Assembly (NCBI RefSeq): GCF_016612505.1
Contig: NZ_JAENRR010000039.1
Location: forward strand, 1 to 46,616
DNA length: 46,616 nucleotides
Direction of reading: 5' to 3'
DNA from: Carboxylicivirga marina
GTDB lineage: Bacteria; Bacteroidota; Bacteroidia; Bacteroidales; Marinilabiliaceae
In this document: in pieces, positions 26,893 to 35,045 of the stretch
How positions within the stretch are numbered: the stretch's first letter is position 1
Layout of the letters: each line of letters starts with the position of its first letter
Translations under genes and position numbers: made by a program
The notes under the pieces: generated by a model
What the model was told of the DNA's origin: nothing
What the model saw: the letters and a program-made list of their open reading frames with translations, nothing else
The model's database searches: none

Positions 26893-28003
26893 TCTTGTTT
26901 TTACAGGTGATGTTTGTTTTAATGGACATTTTATTGATGAATTTGGAAATGGAAGGATTAATTTTGATGAAAGCCTAAAAGCAATTATTCAAAATAGTTC
27001 AGGGGTGATATATAATTTGGAAGCACCAATTGTAAAACCAGATTTCAAGGTTAGGAATAATCAGAAGGCTAACTTAACGAATCCTGAAAATTTATTTTCA
27101 TTGTTACCCAGAGCTAACAGAACGATGTATAATCTAGCTAATAATCATTCCTTTGATTATGGAATAGATGGCCTGCTTCATACGATGAATTGTTTGAAAA
27201 AAAATGAATTACATTTCTTAGGTGTAGGATTAAGTCATGATAAATTATATAAAAAGGTTGTATTAGAACTTGACGACAAGAAAGTACACGTTTATGCATT
27301 TTCAATTAATGAGGGTGATTCTGTAAGAAAAAATAAAGGAGGAGTGATTACTGATAAATTGCTCAAGCAATTAAGAAATGAATTTAATATGATTCCTCAT
27401 GAAGATGTAATAATTTTAAATTCTCATATTGGCGAAGAGTATACGTTACTACCTTCTCCAACTAAAAGGAAGCTATTCAAATCACTAGCTAAATCAAGTC
27501 GGGTTGATGTTATTATATCGCATCATCCACATACCCCACAGGGTTTTGAATACTATAATGACACTCTAATTTGTTATTCTTTAGGAAATTTTGTTTTTGA
27601 TTATGATTCGCATAAGTATTATCCTTATACTGATAAAGGAATGGTTCTTGAACTAAATTTTGATAAAGAAAAGGTTGTGCCATCATTTTACATTGTTAAA
27701 ATAAACTCTACAAATTACAGTTTGAGGTTATTGCAGTTTTCATCATTACGCTTAAAAGATAAGCTAAATAATTTCACTAATTACAGAGTAAATTGGCGAA
27801 GAGAGTGTCACCGGATAATGTATAATCGTAAGAACTTGCCTCATGGGTATAGTCAAGTTGAATTAAAACATAAGTCCATTATAAAACTCGTGTTAAGCTA
27901 TAGGTTTTATTGCAAAGTGATTGCTTTGATTAAAGATCCTTATAATCGTTCCGTATATTGGAATGCCTTTTGGGAGAAAAATTTTAAAAATAATTCAAAT
28001 TAG
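26885..28003 (+). CDS. CapA-family protein (metallophosphatase fold, PGA_cap)
   Basis: The 372-residue protein has the PGA_cap motifs in order: FTGDVCFN (6-13), NLEAPI (44-49), LANNHSFDYG (84-93), HIGEEY, HHPHTPQG and CYSLGNFVFDYD. These resemble the metal ligands of calcineurin-like phosphatases. In Bacillus, CapA supports poly-gamma-glutamate capsule export; in glycan loci homologues have unclear roles. There is no signal peptide, so it is cytoplasmic or membrane-associated. The C-terminal 100 residues are basic and less conserved. It overlaps the flippase gene by 8 bp and precedes the amidotransferase-like gene by 6 bp: a tight operon. Confidence 0.85.
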   Translation: MNNLVFTGDVCFNGHFIDEFGNGRINFDESLKAIIQNSSGVIYNLEAPIVKPDFKVRNNQKANLTNPENLFSLLPRANRTMYNLANNHSFDYGIDGLLHTMNCLKKNELHFLGVGLSHDKLYKKVVLELDDKKVHVYAFSINEGDSVRKNKGGVITDKLLKQLRNEFNMIPHEDVIILNSHIGEEYTLLPSPTKRKLFKSLAKSSRVDVIISHHPHTPQGFEYYNDTLICYSLGNFVFDYDSHKYYPYTDKGMVLELNFDKEKVVPSFYIVKINSTNYSLRLLQFSSLRLKDKLNNFTNYRVNWRRECHRIMYNRKNLPHGYSQVELKHKSIIKLVLSYRFYCKVIALIKDPYNRSVYWNAFWEKNFKNNSN

Positions 28004-28009
28004 TTAGAG

Positions 28010-29551
28010 ATGGAAATTAAAACCATTCTTTCATCTTTCGAGACAAATGGAAATATTTTTGTAAAAGGGTACTTGTTTCACAATGGGGAATATGTAGAAC
28101 AAAAAGAAATTATTTCACATATAGAACAGTCAGTAAATAAAGAAAAGTTTTTTGAGCAACTAGATGGTTCATTTAGTATTGTTATTACTTATCCAGATAA
28201 AGTTGACTGCTATGTTAGTTTTGATCAGTTTAATTCAGTTTACTTTCAAAGAAAAAATGATTTGTTGATCATTTCTGATCGAATTAGTGTATTCAGAGAG
28301 TGTGAAAAAGATAAACAATCCACAGAGGAATTAAAATCTTTTGGTTTTGTTTTAGGGAGTAAAACATTGTATAATGAGGTCTTTCATGCATGTGGAGGAT
28401 ACCATACCGTGATTGATAAGGAAGGAGTTAAGAAAAAAAAGATTTTTACATATGCGATAAAAAAGCAGCAGTTATTATCGAGTAGTTTTCAGGTGCTTAA
28501 AGCTGAATGTAAAAGTGTTTTCGAGCGTGTATTTGATAAAATGATTACCTCTCTGAATGGTAGGACGGCAATAGTTCCGCTAAGTGGAGGGTATGATTCA
28601 CGATTAATTTTGGCAGCACTTATTAAAAATAAATATCCAAATATAATCACCTTTACATATGGTAAGCCTGATTGTGCAGATGTAAAGATAGCCAAAATAA
28701 TTGCTAAGGCTCTTGGTGTCGAATGGCATTATATAGAATATTCTGATGGATGCTTTGAATCTGAATTATGGAAAAAGAATGTATTAACGTATGTTAAGCA
28801 AAATTTTAATGGGATAGCTTCTGTGCATTTACACGAGGTGTATGCTATATCGCATCTTAAAGAAAAGCGATTAATACCTGAAGATTCCGTAATAATTCCA
28901 GGCCATTCCGGAGACTTTTTAGGAGGTAGTCAGTTTATAAAGGTTATTCCCCGGAGAATCAAAAGAAAGAATATTGCCAAGTACTATATTGAAAATAAAT
29001 CGAATCTAACTAAGTTGAAATCTCAAATAAAGAGGAAGGCAATATCTGAGTTTGAAAAAAAAGTTAGACAATCCGATAAAGACTGTTTACCATATAGTAT
29101 TTTTGAGGATATTGATTGTGAAGAAAAACTGACCAAGTTTACTTTAGGTTCTTCACACGTATTCGATTTTCTTGATTATTCTGTAAGATTCCCGTTTTGG
29201 GATAAGTTAATGTTAGATTTTTTTAAGAAGTTACCTATTGAGCTTAAACTGAACAAATTGCTTTATGATTCAGTGTGTGAAGAATATTTTTTTAAACCAT
29301 TAGGAATCGTTTTCGAAAAAGAACTAAATCCAACTTTGTTTGATTATCAGTTATATAGCGTAAAAGAATTAATAAAAAAGATATTGCCATGTTTTATAAG
29401 AAGAAAATTAATACTAAAAAACGATACAGTTAATTATTTAGCAATTACGAAACCTTTAGTGGAGCACATGCAAAAAAATACCAAGCAATTTAAGTATCCT
29501 TGCACTGAACTGAATGCTATTGCTGCGCGATACATAGCTGACTTCTTATAG
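28010..29551 (+). CDS. Asparagine-synthase-like amidotransferase lacking the glutaminase cysteine
   Basis: The 513-residue protein is built like AsnB. Residues 1-150 correspond to the N-terminal nucleophile glutaminase fold (LDGSFSIVITYPDKVDCYVSFD), and the ATP-pyrophosphatase domain carries the PP-loop VPLSGGYDSRL (189-199) and a second conserved block IPGHSGDFLGG. Residue 2 is Glu, not Cys, so the glutamine-hydrolysing site is missing. Known relatives in O-antigen loci (WbpS, WbtH) amidate uronic-acid sugars. Here the enzyme might use free ammonia, another amine, or an amino acid. Last intact gene of the AT-rich block; downstream lies a decayed aminotransferase. The sugar-amide role is inferred from context only. 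Confidence 0.75.
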   Translation: MEIKTILSSFETNGNIFVKGYLFHNGEYVEQKEIISHIEQSVNKEKFFEQLDGSFSIVITYPDKVDCYVSFDQFNSVYFQRKNDLLIISDRISVFRECEKDKQSTEELKSFGFVLGSKTLYNEVFHACGGYHTVIDKEGVKKKKIFTYAIKKQQLLSSSFQVLKAECKSVFERVFDKMITSLNGRTAIVPLSGGYDSRLILAALIKNKYPNIITFTYGKPDCADVKIAKIIAKALGVEWHYIEYSDGCFESELWKKNVLTYVKQNFNGIASVHLHEVYAISHLKEKRLIPEDSVIIPGHSGDFLGGSQFIKVIPRRIKRKNIAKYYIENKSNLTKLKSQIKRKAISEFEKKVRQSDKDCLPYSIFEDIDCEEKLTKFTLGSSHVFDFLDYSVRFPFWDKLMLDFFKKLPIELKLNKLLYDSVCEEYFFKPLGIVFEKELNPTLFDYQLYSVKELIKKILPCFIRRKLILKNDTVNYLAITKPLVEHMQKNTKQFKYPCTELNAIAARYIADFL

Positions 29552-29898
29552 TAATATTTCTGGATAGAAAGGTTCTTTGGTGATTCGTTTTAATGTAAAA
29601 AGTGTAATAGTTTTATTTGGAAAAAGAGCAGGGGTTTAAACAAATCATTATAAATATGATGTACGTATGGTATTCCATTTTACCTCATAAACAGAAAGCG
29701 TAGAAGGAATATAATAATGTGAACGTACCTGTTGCAGTAGGCATTCATAATACTGTTTTTAGCATACCATTGCATCAGTGTTTAACAGACTATGAAGTTG
29801 AGTTTGTTATTAAAACACTCAATGAATTTCAAACCAGTGCTGTTTCATAACACTGATTTTCTCCCCATTTTTTATTTACTTTGCACCAAAATTATCCA
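29552..29898. other. Gap between the glycan block and upp
   Basis: The gap contains the aminotransferase remnant (29611-29850) and, just before upp, a TTACTTTG (29876-29883) resembling a -7 element. No other feature was seen. Confidence 0.5.
29611..29850 (+). pseudogene. Decayed C-terminal remnant of a DegT/DnrJ/EryC1-type sugar aminotransferase
   Basis: One frame (29611-29850) reads YLEKEQG..., then YVWYSILPHKQKA, a TAG stop (29701-29703), then KEYNNVNVPVAVGIHNTVF and SIPLHQCLTDYEVEFVIKTL before a TAA (29848-29850). This follows the C-terminal order of PLP-dependent nucleotide-sugar aminotransferases (tyrosine/proline block YYPxPLHxQxAYK, then PVAE.., then SLPxHPxLTDxEVxYVI). An internal stop and loss of everything upstream (a further frame stop is at 29608) show it is dead. 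It sits at the end of the AT-rich glycan block, suggesting the locus once made an amino sugar. Confidence 0.6.
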
Positions 29899-30552
29899 AT
29901 GCAAACAACAATATTCAACCAACAGCAAAGTATTTTTAATCGCTTTATTGCAGAAATTCGTGATACGTCGATTCAGACGGATCCGATGCGTTTTCGCCGT
30001 AATATTGAGCGAATGGGGGAGATTATGGCTTATGAGATTAGTAAGGTGTTGCCACATGAGGTGAAGGATGTGAAGACACCGCTTGGGATTGCCCAGGAAA
30101 ACGTGATGACTGAAGAGCCGGTGATTGCCTCTATCTTGCGAGCAGGATTGCCAATGCACCAAGGTCTTTTAAACTATTTCGATAGGGCTGAGAATGCTTT
30201 TGTATCGGCTTACCGCAAGTACAATGAGAAAGGCGATTTCGATATTCATATTGAGTATATCTCATCTCCGTCGTTGGATGATAAAGTGGTCATCTTAAGC
30301 GACCCAATGTTGGCGACTGGGACGTCTATTGAGTTAGCCTATAAAGCTTTATTGGTGAAAGGAAAGCCTAAGCATGTGCATATTGCATCACTTATAGCCA
30401 GCGAAGCAGGTGTTCAGTATGTGCAGAATATGTTTAAAGATGAACCAGTAACACTATGGTTAGGCGCTGTTGATGCCGAGCTTAGTTCAAAATCATATAT
30501 AATTCCAGGTATTGGTGATGCTGGTGACTTAGCCTACGGTAGTAAAATCTAA
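29899..30552 (+). CDS. upp: Uracil phosphoribosyltransferase
   Basis: I start at ATG 29899, giving 217 residues; the upstream TTG at 29881 overlaps a promoter-like site and is unlikely. The protein shows the salvage-enzyme order: RDTSIQTDPMRFRRNIERMG, ASILRAGLPMHQGLL (uracil side) and the PRPP-binding loop VVILSDPMLATGTS (130-143), with the C-terminal IIPGIGDAGDLAYG that closes on uracil. It makes UMP from uracil and PRPP in the cytoplasm. It overlaps the convergent folK gene by 4 bp. Confidence 0.95.
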   Translation: MQTTIFNQQQSIFNRFIAEIRDTSIQTDPMRFRRNIERMGEIMAYEISKVLPHEVKDVKTPLGIAQENVMTEEPVIASILRAGLPMHQGLLNYFDRAENAFVSAYRKYNEKGDFDIHIEYISSPSLDDKVVILSDPMLATGTSIELAYKALLVKGKPKHVHIASLIASEAGVQYVQNMFKDEPVTLWLGAVDAELSSKSYIIPGIGDAGDLAYGSKI

Positions 30553-31040
30553 ATAGTTAATGCACGCACCATACCATTATCATTACAATGTGAATTTAAT
30601 GTGCGGATGGATTGGTTATAAACCGGGTGTATAAAGTCTGCCCAATGTTCCATAAGTGGCAACAGTGTAAAACGGCGTTTGTGCAAATGCTGATGAGGAA
30701 CAATTAATCGAGGTAGGTTTATTTGTTCATCATTAATAAATAATATATCGATATCAATAGGCCGGGATTCATACTGAGTTCCGGTTTTTTCTTTTCTCCC
30801 CAATTCTTTTTCTATTTTTTGTGTAAAATCTAGTAGTTCGATAGGCTCTAGGTTTGAGCGGAACTCAACAACCATATTGATGAAGTTTTGCGACGCTTCA
30901 AAGCCCCATGCTTCGCTCTCATAATAGGATGATTCAATAATAGGTGCACCCAGTTGTTGCGATAATAATTCAATACTCGTTTTGAGTGATGAAATAACAT
31001 TCCCCTGATTACCACCTAACAATAATATTTGTCTATTCAT
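30549..31040 (-). CDS. folK: 2-amino-4-hydroxy-6-hydroxymethyldihydropteridine diphosphokinase
   Basis: At 163 residues this is a typical HPPK. It opens with ILLLGGNQGNVISSL (the L-G-x-N-x-G-x block), contains SSYYESEAWGFEASQNFIN, the catalytic-region RPIDIDILF with the two aspartates that bind magnesium, and LIVPHQHLHKRRFTLLPL. It transfers pyrophosphate from ATP to the pterin in folate synthesis. It is transcribed divergently from sppA and convergently with upp (4-bp overlap). No other folate genes lie nearby. Confidence 0.95.
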   Translation of the reverse strand: MNRQILLLGGNQGNVISSLKTSIELLSQQLGAPIIESSYYESEAWGFEASQNFINMVVEFRSNLEPIELLDFTQKIEKELGRKEKTGTQYESRPIDIDILFINDEQINLPRLIVPHQHLHKRRFTLLPLMEHWADFIHPVYNQSIRTLNSHCNDNGMVRALTI

Positions 31041-31132
31041 GCTAAAATTTAACTATTTGCAAATAAAAACCGACCAATTGGTTCATTATATTTGCAACTG
31101 ATTTTTAAGGTTTAATTGTAAGTATTTTTTAA

Positions 31133-31140
31133 TACTTTTG
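31133..31140 (+). promoter_or_regulatory. Candidate -7 element for sppA
   Basis: TACTTTTG matches TAnnTTTG; a weak TTTA lies 18 nt upstream (31111-31114). A second TATATTTG occurs at 31087-31094. Both are in the divergent folK-sppA gap. Confidence 0.45.
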
Positions 31141-31189
31141 TTTTAATGCTGTTGAACGTTTCAACACTACTAAACTCAATTCTATCATT

Positions 31190-32950
31190 ATGGTGAAATT
31201 TTTCAAATACCTACTTGCTACTTTCGCCGGAGGCATTGTAGCTGCGCTTGTATTGTTAGTCCTTCTGATTGGCATGTTTTCAGCTATGGCTGCTCTAGGC
31301 GATAAAGAAACAAAGATAAGTGAAAATACCATCCTATTATTGGATTTGAATGGTCCTGTTGTTGACAGGGTTATTGACGATCCACTGGCTGATGCTTTTT
31401 CATCCATTACCGGAGACCCATCTCCTGAAGGACTTAATCGACTGTTGAAGAATATTGAAAAAGCCAAGCGCGATGAAAATATCTCCGGTATTGTGCTTGA
31501 GTCGGGTATGATGATGGCTGGTTATGCTACCATTGAGGAAATCAGAAACGCTTTAATTGATTTTAAAACATCAGGAAAATTCATTTATAGTTTTGCACCA
31601 ATTTACACGCAAAAAGCCTATTACCTGGCATCGGTGGCTGATAAGGTGTATTTGAATCCGTCGGGTATGTTGGAGCTAAAAGGGATGTATGCCGAGCGTA
31701 CTTTCTTTAAAAAGGCATTGGAGAAAATTGGTGTAGAGGTGCAGGTATTTAAGCACGGTAAGTTCAAGTCGGCAGTTGAGCCATTTTTATTGGAAGAAAT
31801 GAGTGAGCCATCTAAGTTGCAGACTAAAGTTTATCTTAATTCAATGTGGGACCATGTAAAAGCAGGCATTGCCGAAGCACGTGGATTAACACCTGAGAAA
31901 GTATCAGAATTAGCAGATGGCATGCCAATGTTTAACTCAGATGAATTATTGATTGAATCGGGGTTGATTGATGGTTTAAAATATAAAGATGAGGTAATAA
32001 ATGAGCTTAAAAAGCTGGTTGGTGTTGATGAAGGCGATGATCTTGAAGCGGTAAAAAGTAGTAAATATGCCAAGGTTTATGTTTCCAATGGTAAAGGTTT
32101 TATCAGAGAGAAAATTGCAGTAATATATGCCGAAGGTGATATTGATGGTACATCGTCAGATGGTATAAAATCTGATAAGTTATCAAAAACCATCCGAAAA
32201 GCACGTCGTGATAGTTCGATTAAAGCCATCGTGTTCCGTGTTAATTCACCTGGTGGTTCAGCTCTTGGATCAGAAATTATTTGGCGCGAAGTTGAACTGG
32301 CACAAAAAGTGAAGCCAGTAATTGTCTCAATGGGTAATTACGCTGCATCAGGTGGCTATTATATTTCTTGTGCGGCAGATAAGATTGTTGCCAACCCTAC
32401 TACATTGACTGGTTCAATCGGAATTTTTGGGATGATACCAAATGCTGAAGGATTAACCAAAAAGCTAGGTGTAAGCTTCGATGGCGTTAAAACCAACGAA
32501 TTTGCCGATATGCCTAGTATCACCCGTCCTTTCCGTAAGGAAGAGCGGGAATTGTTACAAGCATACATTGTCAAAGGCTATGATACGTTTATTGGTCGTT
32601 GTGCCGATGGACGCGAAACAACTAAGGAGGCTATTGATGAAATTGGACAAGGCCGTGTGTGGAGTGGTGTAAATGCAATTGATATTAATTTGGTTGACGA
32701 AATTGGCGGATTAAACAAAGCGATTGAATTGGCTAAAGAAGCGGCTGAATTAGACGAATATCGAATGGTAGAATTACCTAAAGCGATTGATCCTATTGAA
32801 CAATTTATGAAAGAATTGAGTGGAGAAGCACGTATGTTTGTTGGTAAATCGCTTATGGGAGAAGAGTATAAGTATATTCAAACACTTGAAAATCTGAAGA
32901 ACGGTTATCAAATCCAGGCCCGAATACCTTATAATCTTGAAATAAAATAG
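31190..32950 (+). CDS. sppA: Signal peptide peptidase SppA, long (67K) type
   Basis: The 586-residue protein has an N-terminal membrane anchor (about 2-36) and two S49 domains. The catalytic lysine matches Lys193 in GKFKSAVEPF (E. coli Lys209 region) and the serine matches Ser387 in NYAASGGYY (E. coli Ser409 region). GSIGIFGM and the GRVWSG segment, also conserved, follow. It cuts cleaved signal peptides in the membrane with the active site facing the periplasm. Upstream lies a divergent promoter region; downstream a short hairpin terminator separates it from lpxK, 69 bp away. Confidence 0.93.
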   Translation: MVKFFKYLLATFAGGIVAALVLLVLLIGMFSAMAALGDKETKISENTILLLDLNGPVVDRVIDDPLADAFSSITGDPSPEGLNRLLKNIEKAKRDENISGIVLESGMMMAGYATIEEIRNALIDFKTSGKFIYSFAPIYTQKAYYLASVADKVYLNPSGMLELKGMYAERTFFKKALEKIGVEVQVFKHGKFKSAVEPFLLEEMSEPSKLQTKVYLNSMWDHVKAGIAEARGLTPEKVSELADGMPMFNSDELLIESGLIDGLKYKDEVINELKKLVGVDEGDDLEAVKSSKYAKVYVSNGKGFIREKIAVIYAEGDIDGTSSDGIKSDKLSKTIRKARRDSSIKAIVFRVNSPGGSALGSEIIWREVELAQKVKPVIVSMGNYAASGGYYISCAADKIVANPTTLTGSIGIFGMIPNAEGLTKKLGVSFDGVKTNEFADMPSITRPFRKEERELLQAYIVKGYDTFIGRCADGRETTKEAIDEIGQGRVWSGVNAIDINLVDEIGGLNKAIELAKEAAELDEYRMVELPKAIDPIEQFMKELSGEARMFVGKSLMGEEYKYIQTLENLKNGYQIQARIPYNLEIK

Positions 32951-32971
32951 TAGACTAGAAAATATTACTGG

Positions 32972-32998
32972 CAGCTTGCCTTCGGGCAGGCTGTTTTT
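32972..32998 (+). terminator. Terminator after sppA
   Basis: A 9-bp stem (32972-32980 / 32985-32993, one G-T pair) with a TTCG tetraloop is followed by five T. Confidence 0.85.
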
Positions 32999-33019
32999 GT
33001 GTCAGTATAATATAATTAA

Positions 33020-34060
33020 ATGAACTTACGAAAACTGTTATATCCATTTACCTTGCTTTATAGCTTCATTACTTTCCTCCGAAATAAATGTTTTGATTGG
33101 GGATTTTTGAAAGCACAAAGCTATACAGTTCCAATTATCTCTATAGGTAATATAACAGTTGGAGGAACTGGCAAAACGCCTTTGACAGAGTATATTATCC
33201 GAATTTTAACACACGACTATAAACTATCCTTATTGAGTCGGGGTTATAAACGTAAAACCAAAGGGGCACTGCTGGCCAATAAGAGTAGTACTGCTGAAAC
33301 CATTGGTGATGAGCCTTTTCAGATGAAGAGTAAGTTTCCTGAGTTGAATGTGACGGTGGCTGAGAAAAGGGTGGAAGGAATGGAGATGATTCTGAAAAAC
33401 ACACAAACCGATGTGGTACTAATGGATGATGCCTATCAACACCGTTATGTGAAACCTGGATTTTCATTATTGGTGATTGATTATAACCGTCCGTTATGGA
33501 ATGATTGTCCGTTTCCTGCCGGTGACTTAAGAGAGCATAAAAGCGGTCAAAAACGAGCCGATATAATTGTTGTCAATAAATGTCCTGAAAGTTTTTCGGA
33601 AACAGATAAAGCTGAATGGATGCATCGCTTAAGGCTTAGGGCTCATCAGGAGGTGTTTTTTACGAGCGTTGATTACGATTTGCCAAAGCCTGTAATGAAG
33701 CATGATAAAAAGAGCTTTCCGGGCGGGATGCCAACCATAGCTATTGCTGGTATTGCCAAACCCGAAGGTTTTTTCAAACATGTAAGTGGCAAATATAAGA
33801 CTGAGCAGCAACTGACATTTCCTGATCATCATCATTTTACCCAGAAGGATATGCAAGATATCGTGCAAAAGGTTGCTGATAATGATGCCAGAGCTATTAT
33901 TACCACTGAGAAAGATGCTGTACGATTTGAAAATCTGCCAGAAGAAATAAAAGCTTTAAGTTGGTTTATCCCTATCCGGCTAAAAGTGCTTTTTAATGAA
34001 GAAAAACAATTTGAAAATAGAATACGCAACTATGTTAGAAACAATTCAGATAACAGCTGA
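33020..34060 (+). CDS. lpxK: Tetraacyldisaccharide 4'-kinase (lipid A)
   Basis: The 346-residue protein starts with a hydrophobic membrane-associating segment (LLYPFTLLYSFITFL). The Walker A motif TVGGTGKTPLTEY covers residues 47-59, and the LpxK-type MDDAYQHR follows. Other family segments are LSRGYKRKT, GDEPFQM, FPAGDLREH and ITTEKDAVRF. It phosphorylates the lipid A disaccharide at the inner-membrane face. Its end overlaps the following phosphorylase gene (29 bp with my start choice there), suggesting translational coupling although the functions are unrelated. Confidence 0.93.
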   Translation: MNLRKLLYPFTLLYSFITFLRNKCFDWGFLKAQSYTVPIISIGNITVGGTGKTPLTEYIIRILTHDYKLSLLSRGYKRKTKGALLANKSSTAETIGDEPFQMKSKFPELNVTVAEKRVEGMEMILKNTQTDVVLMDDAYQHRYVKPGFSLLVIDYNRPLWNDCPFPAGDLREHKSGQKRADIIVVNKCPESFSETDKAEWMHRLRLRAHQEVFFTSVDYDLPKPVMKHDKKSFPGGMPTIAIAGIAKPEGFFKHVSGKYKTEQQLTFPDHHHFTQKDMQDIVQKVADNDARAIITTEKDAVRFENLPEEIKALSWFIPIRLKVLFNEEKQFENRIRNYVRNNSDNS

Positions 34061-34844
34061 TTACCTGATTAATCAAACCACATTAAAACCGGTTGTTGGT
34101 ATTATTCTAGGAACTGGTCTTGGAGGATTAGTTGAGGAGATTGAAATAGAAAAATCAATTTCATATGAAGAAATACCAAATTTCCCAGTATCGACGGTCG
34201 AAGGTCACAGCGGGCGATTAATATTTGGTACTATAAATAATACGCCAATTTTGGCAATGCAGGGTCGATTTCATTATTATGAAGGTTACGACATGAAAGA
34301 GGTCACTTTCCCGGTTCGAGTAATGAAACAAATGGGTATTGAAACCTTATTTGTATCCAATGCCAGTGGAGGGCTTAATCCTGATTATGTAGTTGGTGAT
34401 ATCATGGTGATTAACGACCATATTAATATGTTTGGTGATAATCCGCTTATTGGTAGAAATAATAATAAGCTTGGACCTCGTTTTCCTGATATGAGCGAGC
34501 CATATAGTAAGCGATTAATTGCTGAAGCGCTTATGATTGGAAATGACAATGGCATCGACCTTAAGCAAGGGGTTTATGTAGGCACAACAGGTCCTACGTT
34601 TGAAACACCTGCCGAATATAAGATGTTTAGAATACTTGGTGCAGATGCTGTGGGCATGTCAACCGTACCTGAAGTGATTGTGGCCCGACATATGGATATG
34701 CAATGCTTTGGTATCTCAATTATCACCGATTCAGGTGTTCCGGGCCAAATAGTTGAAGTGTCGCACGAAGAAGTGCAGGAAGTGGCTGCAGCTGCAGAAC
34801 CTAAAATGACGATGGTAATCAAAGAATTGCTTGGTAGAATTTGA
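34032..34844 (+). CDS. Purine nucleoside phosphorylase, paralogue 1
   Basis: I choose ATG 34032, which aligns the N terminus with the paralogue at 37411-38226; an ATG at 33996 would add 12 residues inside lpxK. The 270-residue protein has the trimeric PNP signatures: GIILGTGLGGL, STVEGHSGRL, QGRFHYYEGY, SNASGGL, GPTFETPAEY and GADAVGMSTVPEVIVARH. The position of human Asn243, which selects 6-oxopurines, is Asp233 here, and human His257 is kept as His245. It splits purine nucleosides with phosphate. The Asp may broaden or shift specificity toward 6-aminopurines (inference from the known human N243D effect). Followed by a terminator. Confidence 0.9.
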   Translation: MLETIQITADYLINQTTLKPVVGIILGTGLGGLVEEIEIEKSISYEEIPNFPVSTVEGHSGRLIFGTINNTPILAMQGRFHYYEGYDMKEVTFPVRVMKQMGIETLFVSNASGGLNPDYVVGDIMVINDHINMFGDNPLIGRNNNKLGPRFPDMSEPYSKRLIAEALMIGNDNGIDLKQGVYVGTTGPTFETPAEYKMFRILGADAVGMSTVPEVIVARHMDMQCFGISIITDSGVPGQIVEVSHEEVQEVAAAAEPKMTMVIKELLGRI

Positions 34845-34866
34845 ACAAATTGAGTAATAAAATAAT

Positions 34867-34899
34867 GGGCAATTAGTACGATACTGATTGCCCTTTTTT
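34867..34899 (+). terminator. Terminator after PNP paralogue 1
   Basis: GGGCAAT (34867-34873) pairs with ATTGCCC (34887-34893), with further pairing inside, followed by six T. Confidence 0.8.
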
Positions 34900-34932
34900 G
34901 GTGACTATCTAGGAAGTATTGAAATCAATCGA

Positions 34933-34949
34933 CCCGATTTGTAATCGGG
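34933..34949. repeat. Short palindrome between convergent genes
   Basis: CCCGATT (34933-34939) and AATCGGG (34943-34949) form a 7-bp inverted repeat around TGT. No T run follows, so it is not an obvious terminator. Confidence 0.5.
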
Positions 34950-34980
34950 ATATTTTATAGAGCCATCTTAAGAATGTTTT

Positions 34981-35010
34981 AACCTCAGGTCGACAAGCTC
35001 AGGGAGTGGT
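34981..35010. repeat. REP-like interspersed element (single copy)
   Basis: The segment contains GGTCGACAAGCTCAGGGAG (34989-35007 approximately), whose reverse complement holds TGAGCTTGTCGA. This string resembles a REP-like element I know to be scattered through many bacterial genomes. Only one copy occurs in the window, and no partner arm of equal quality is present. Confidence 0.4.
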
Positions 35011-35045
35011 ATTTGTAAGTTTATGTTCTGTGCCTGCTAAAGTGA

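Noticed and set aside
24458-29850. The AT-rich block as an integrated mobile element
   Set aside because: No integrase, transposase, tRNA target or flanking direct repeats were seen; only composition and a decayed gene suggest transfer.
29792-30064. A + strand frame overlapping the start of upp
   Set aside because: It overlaps upp in another frame, has no family features, and upp is certain.
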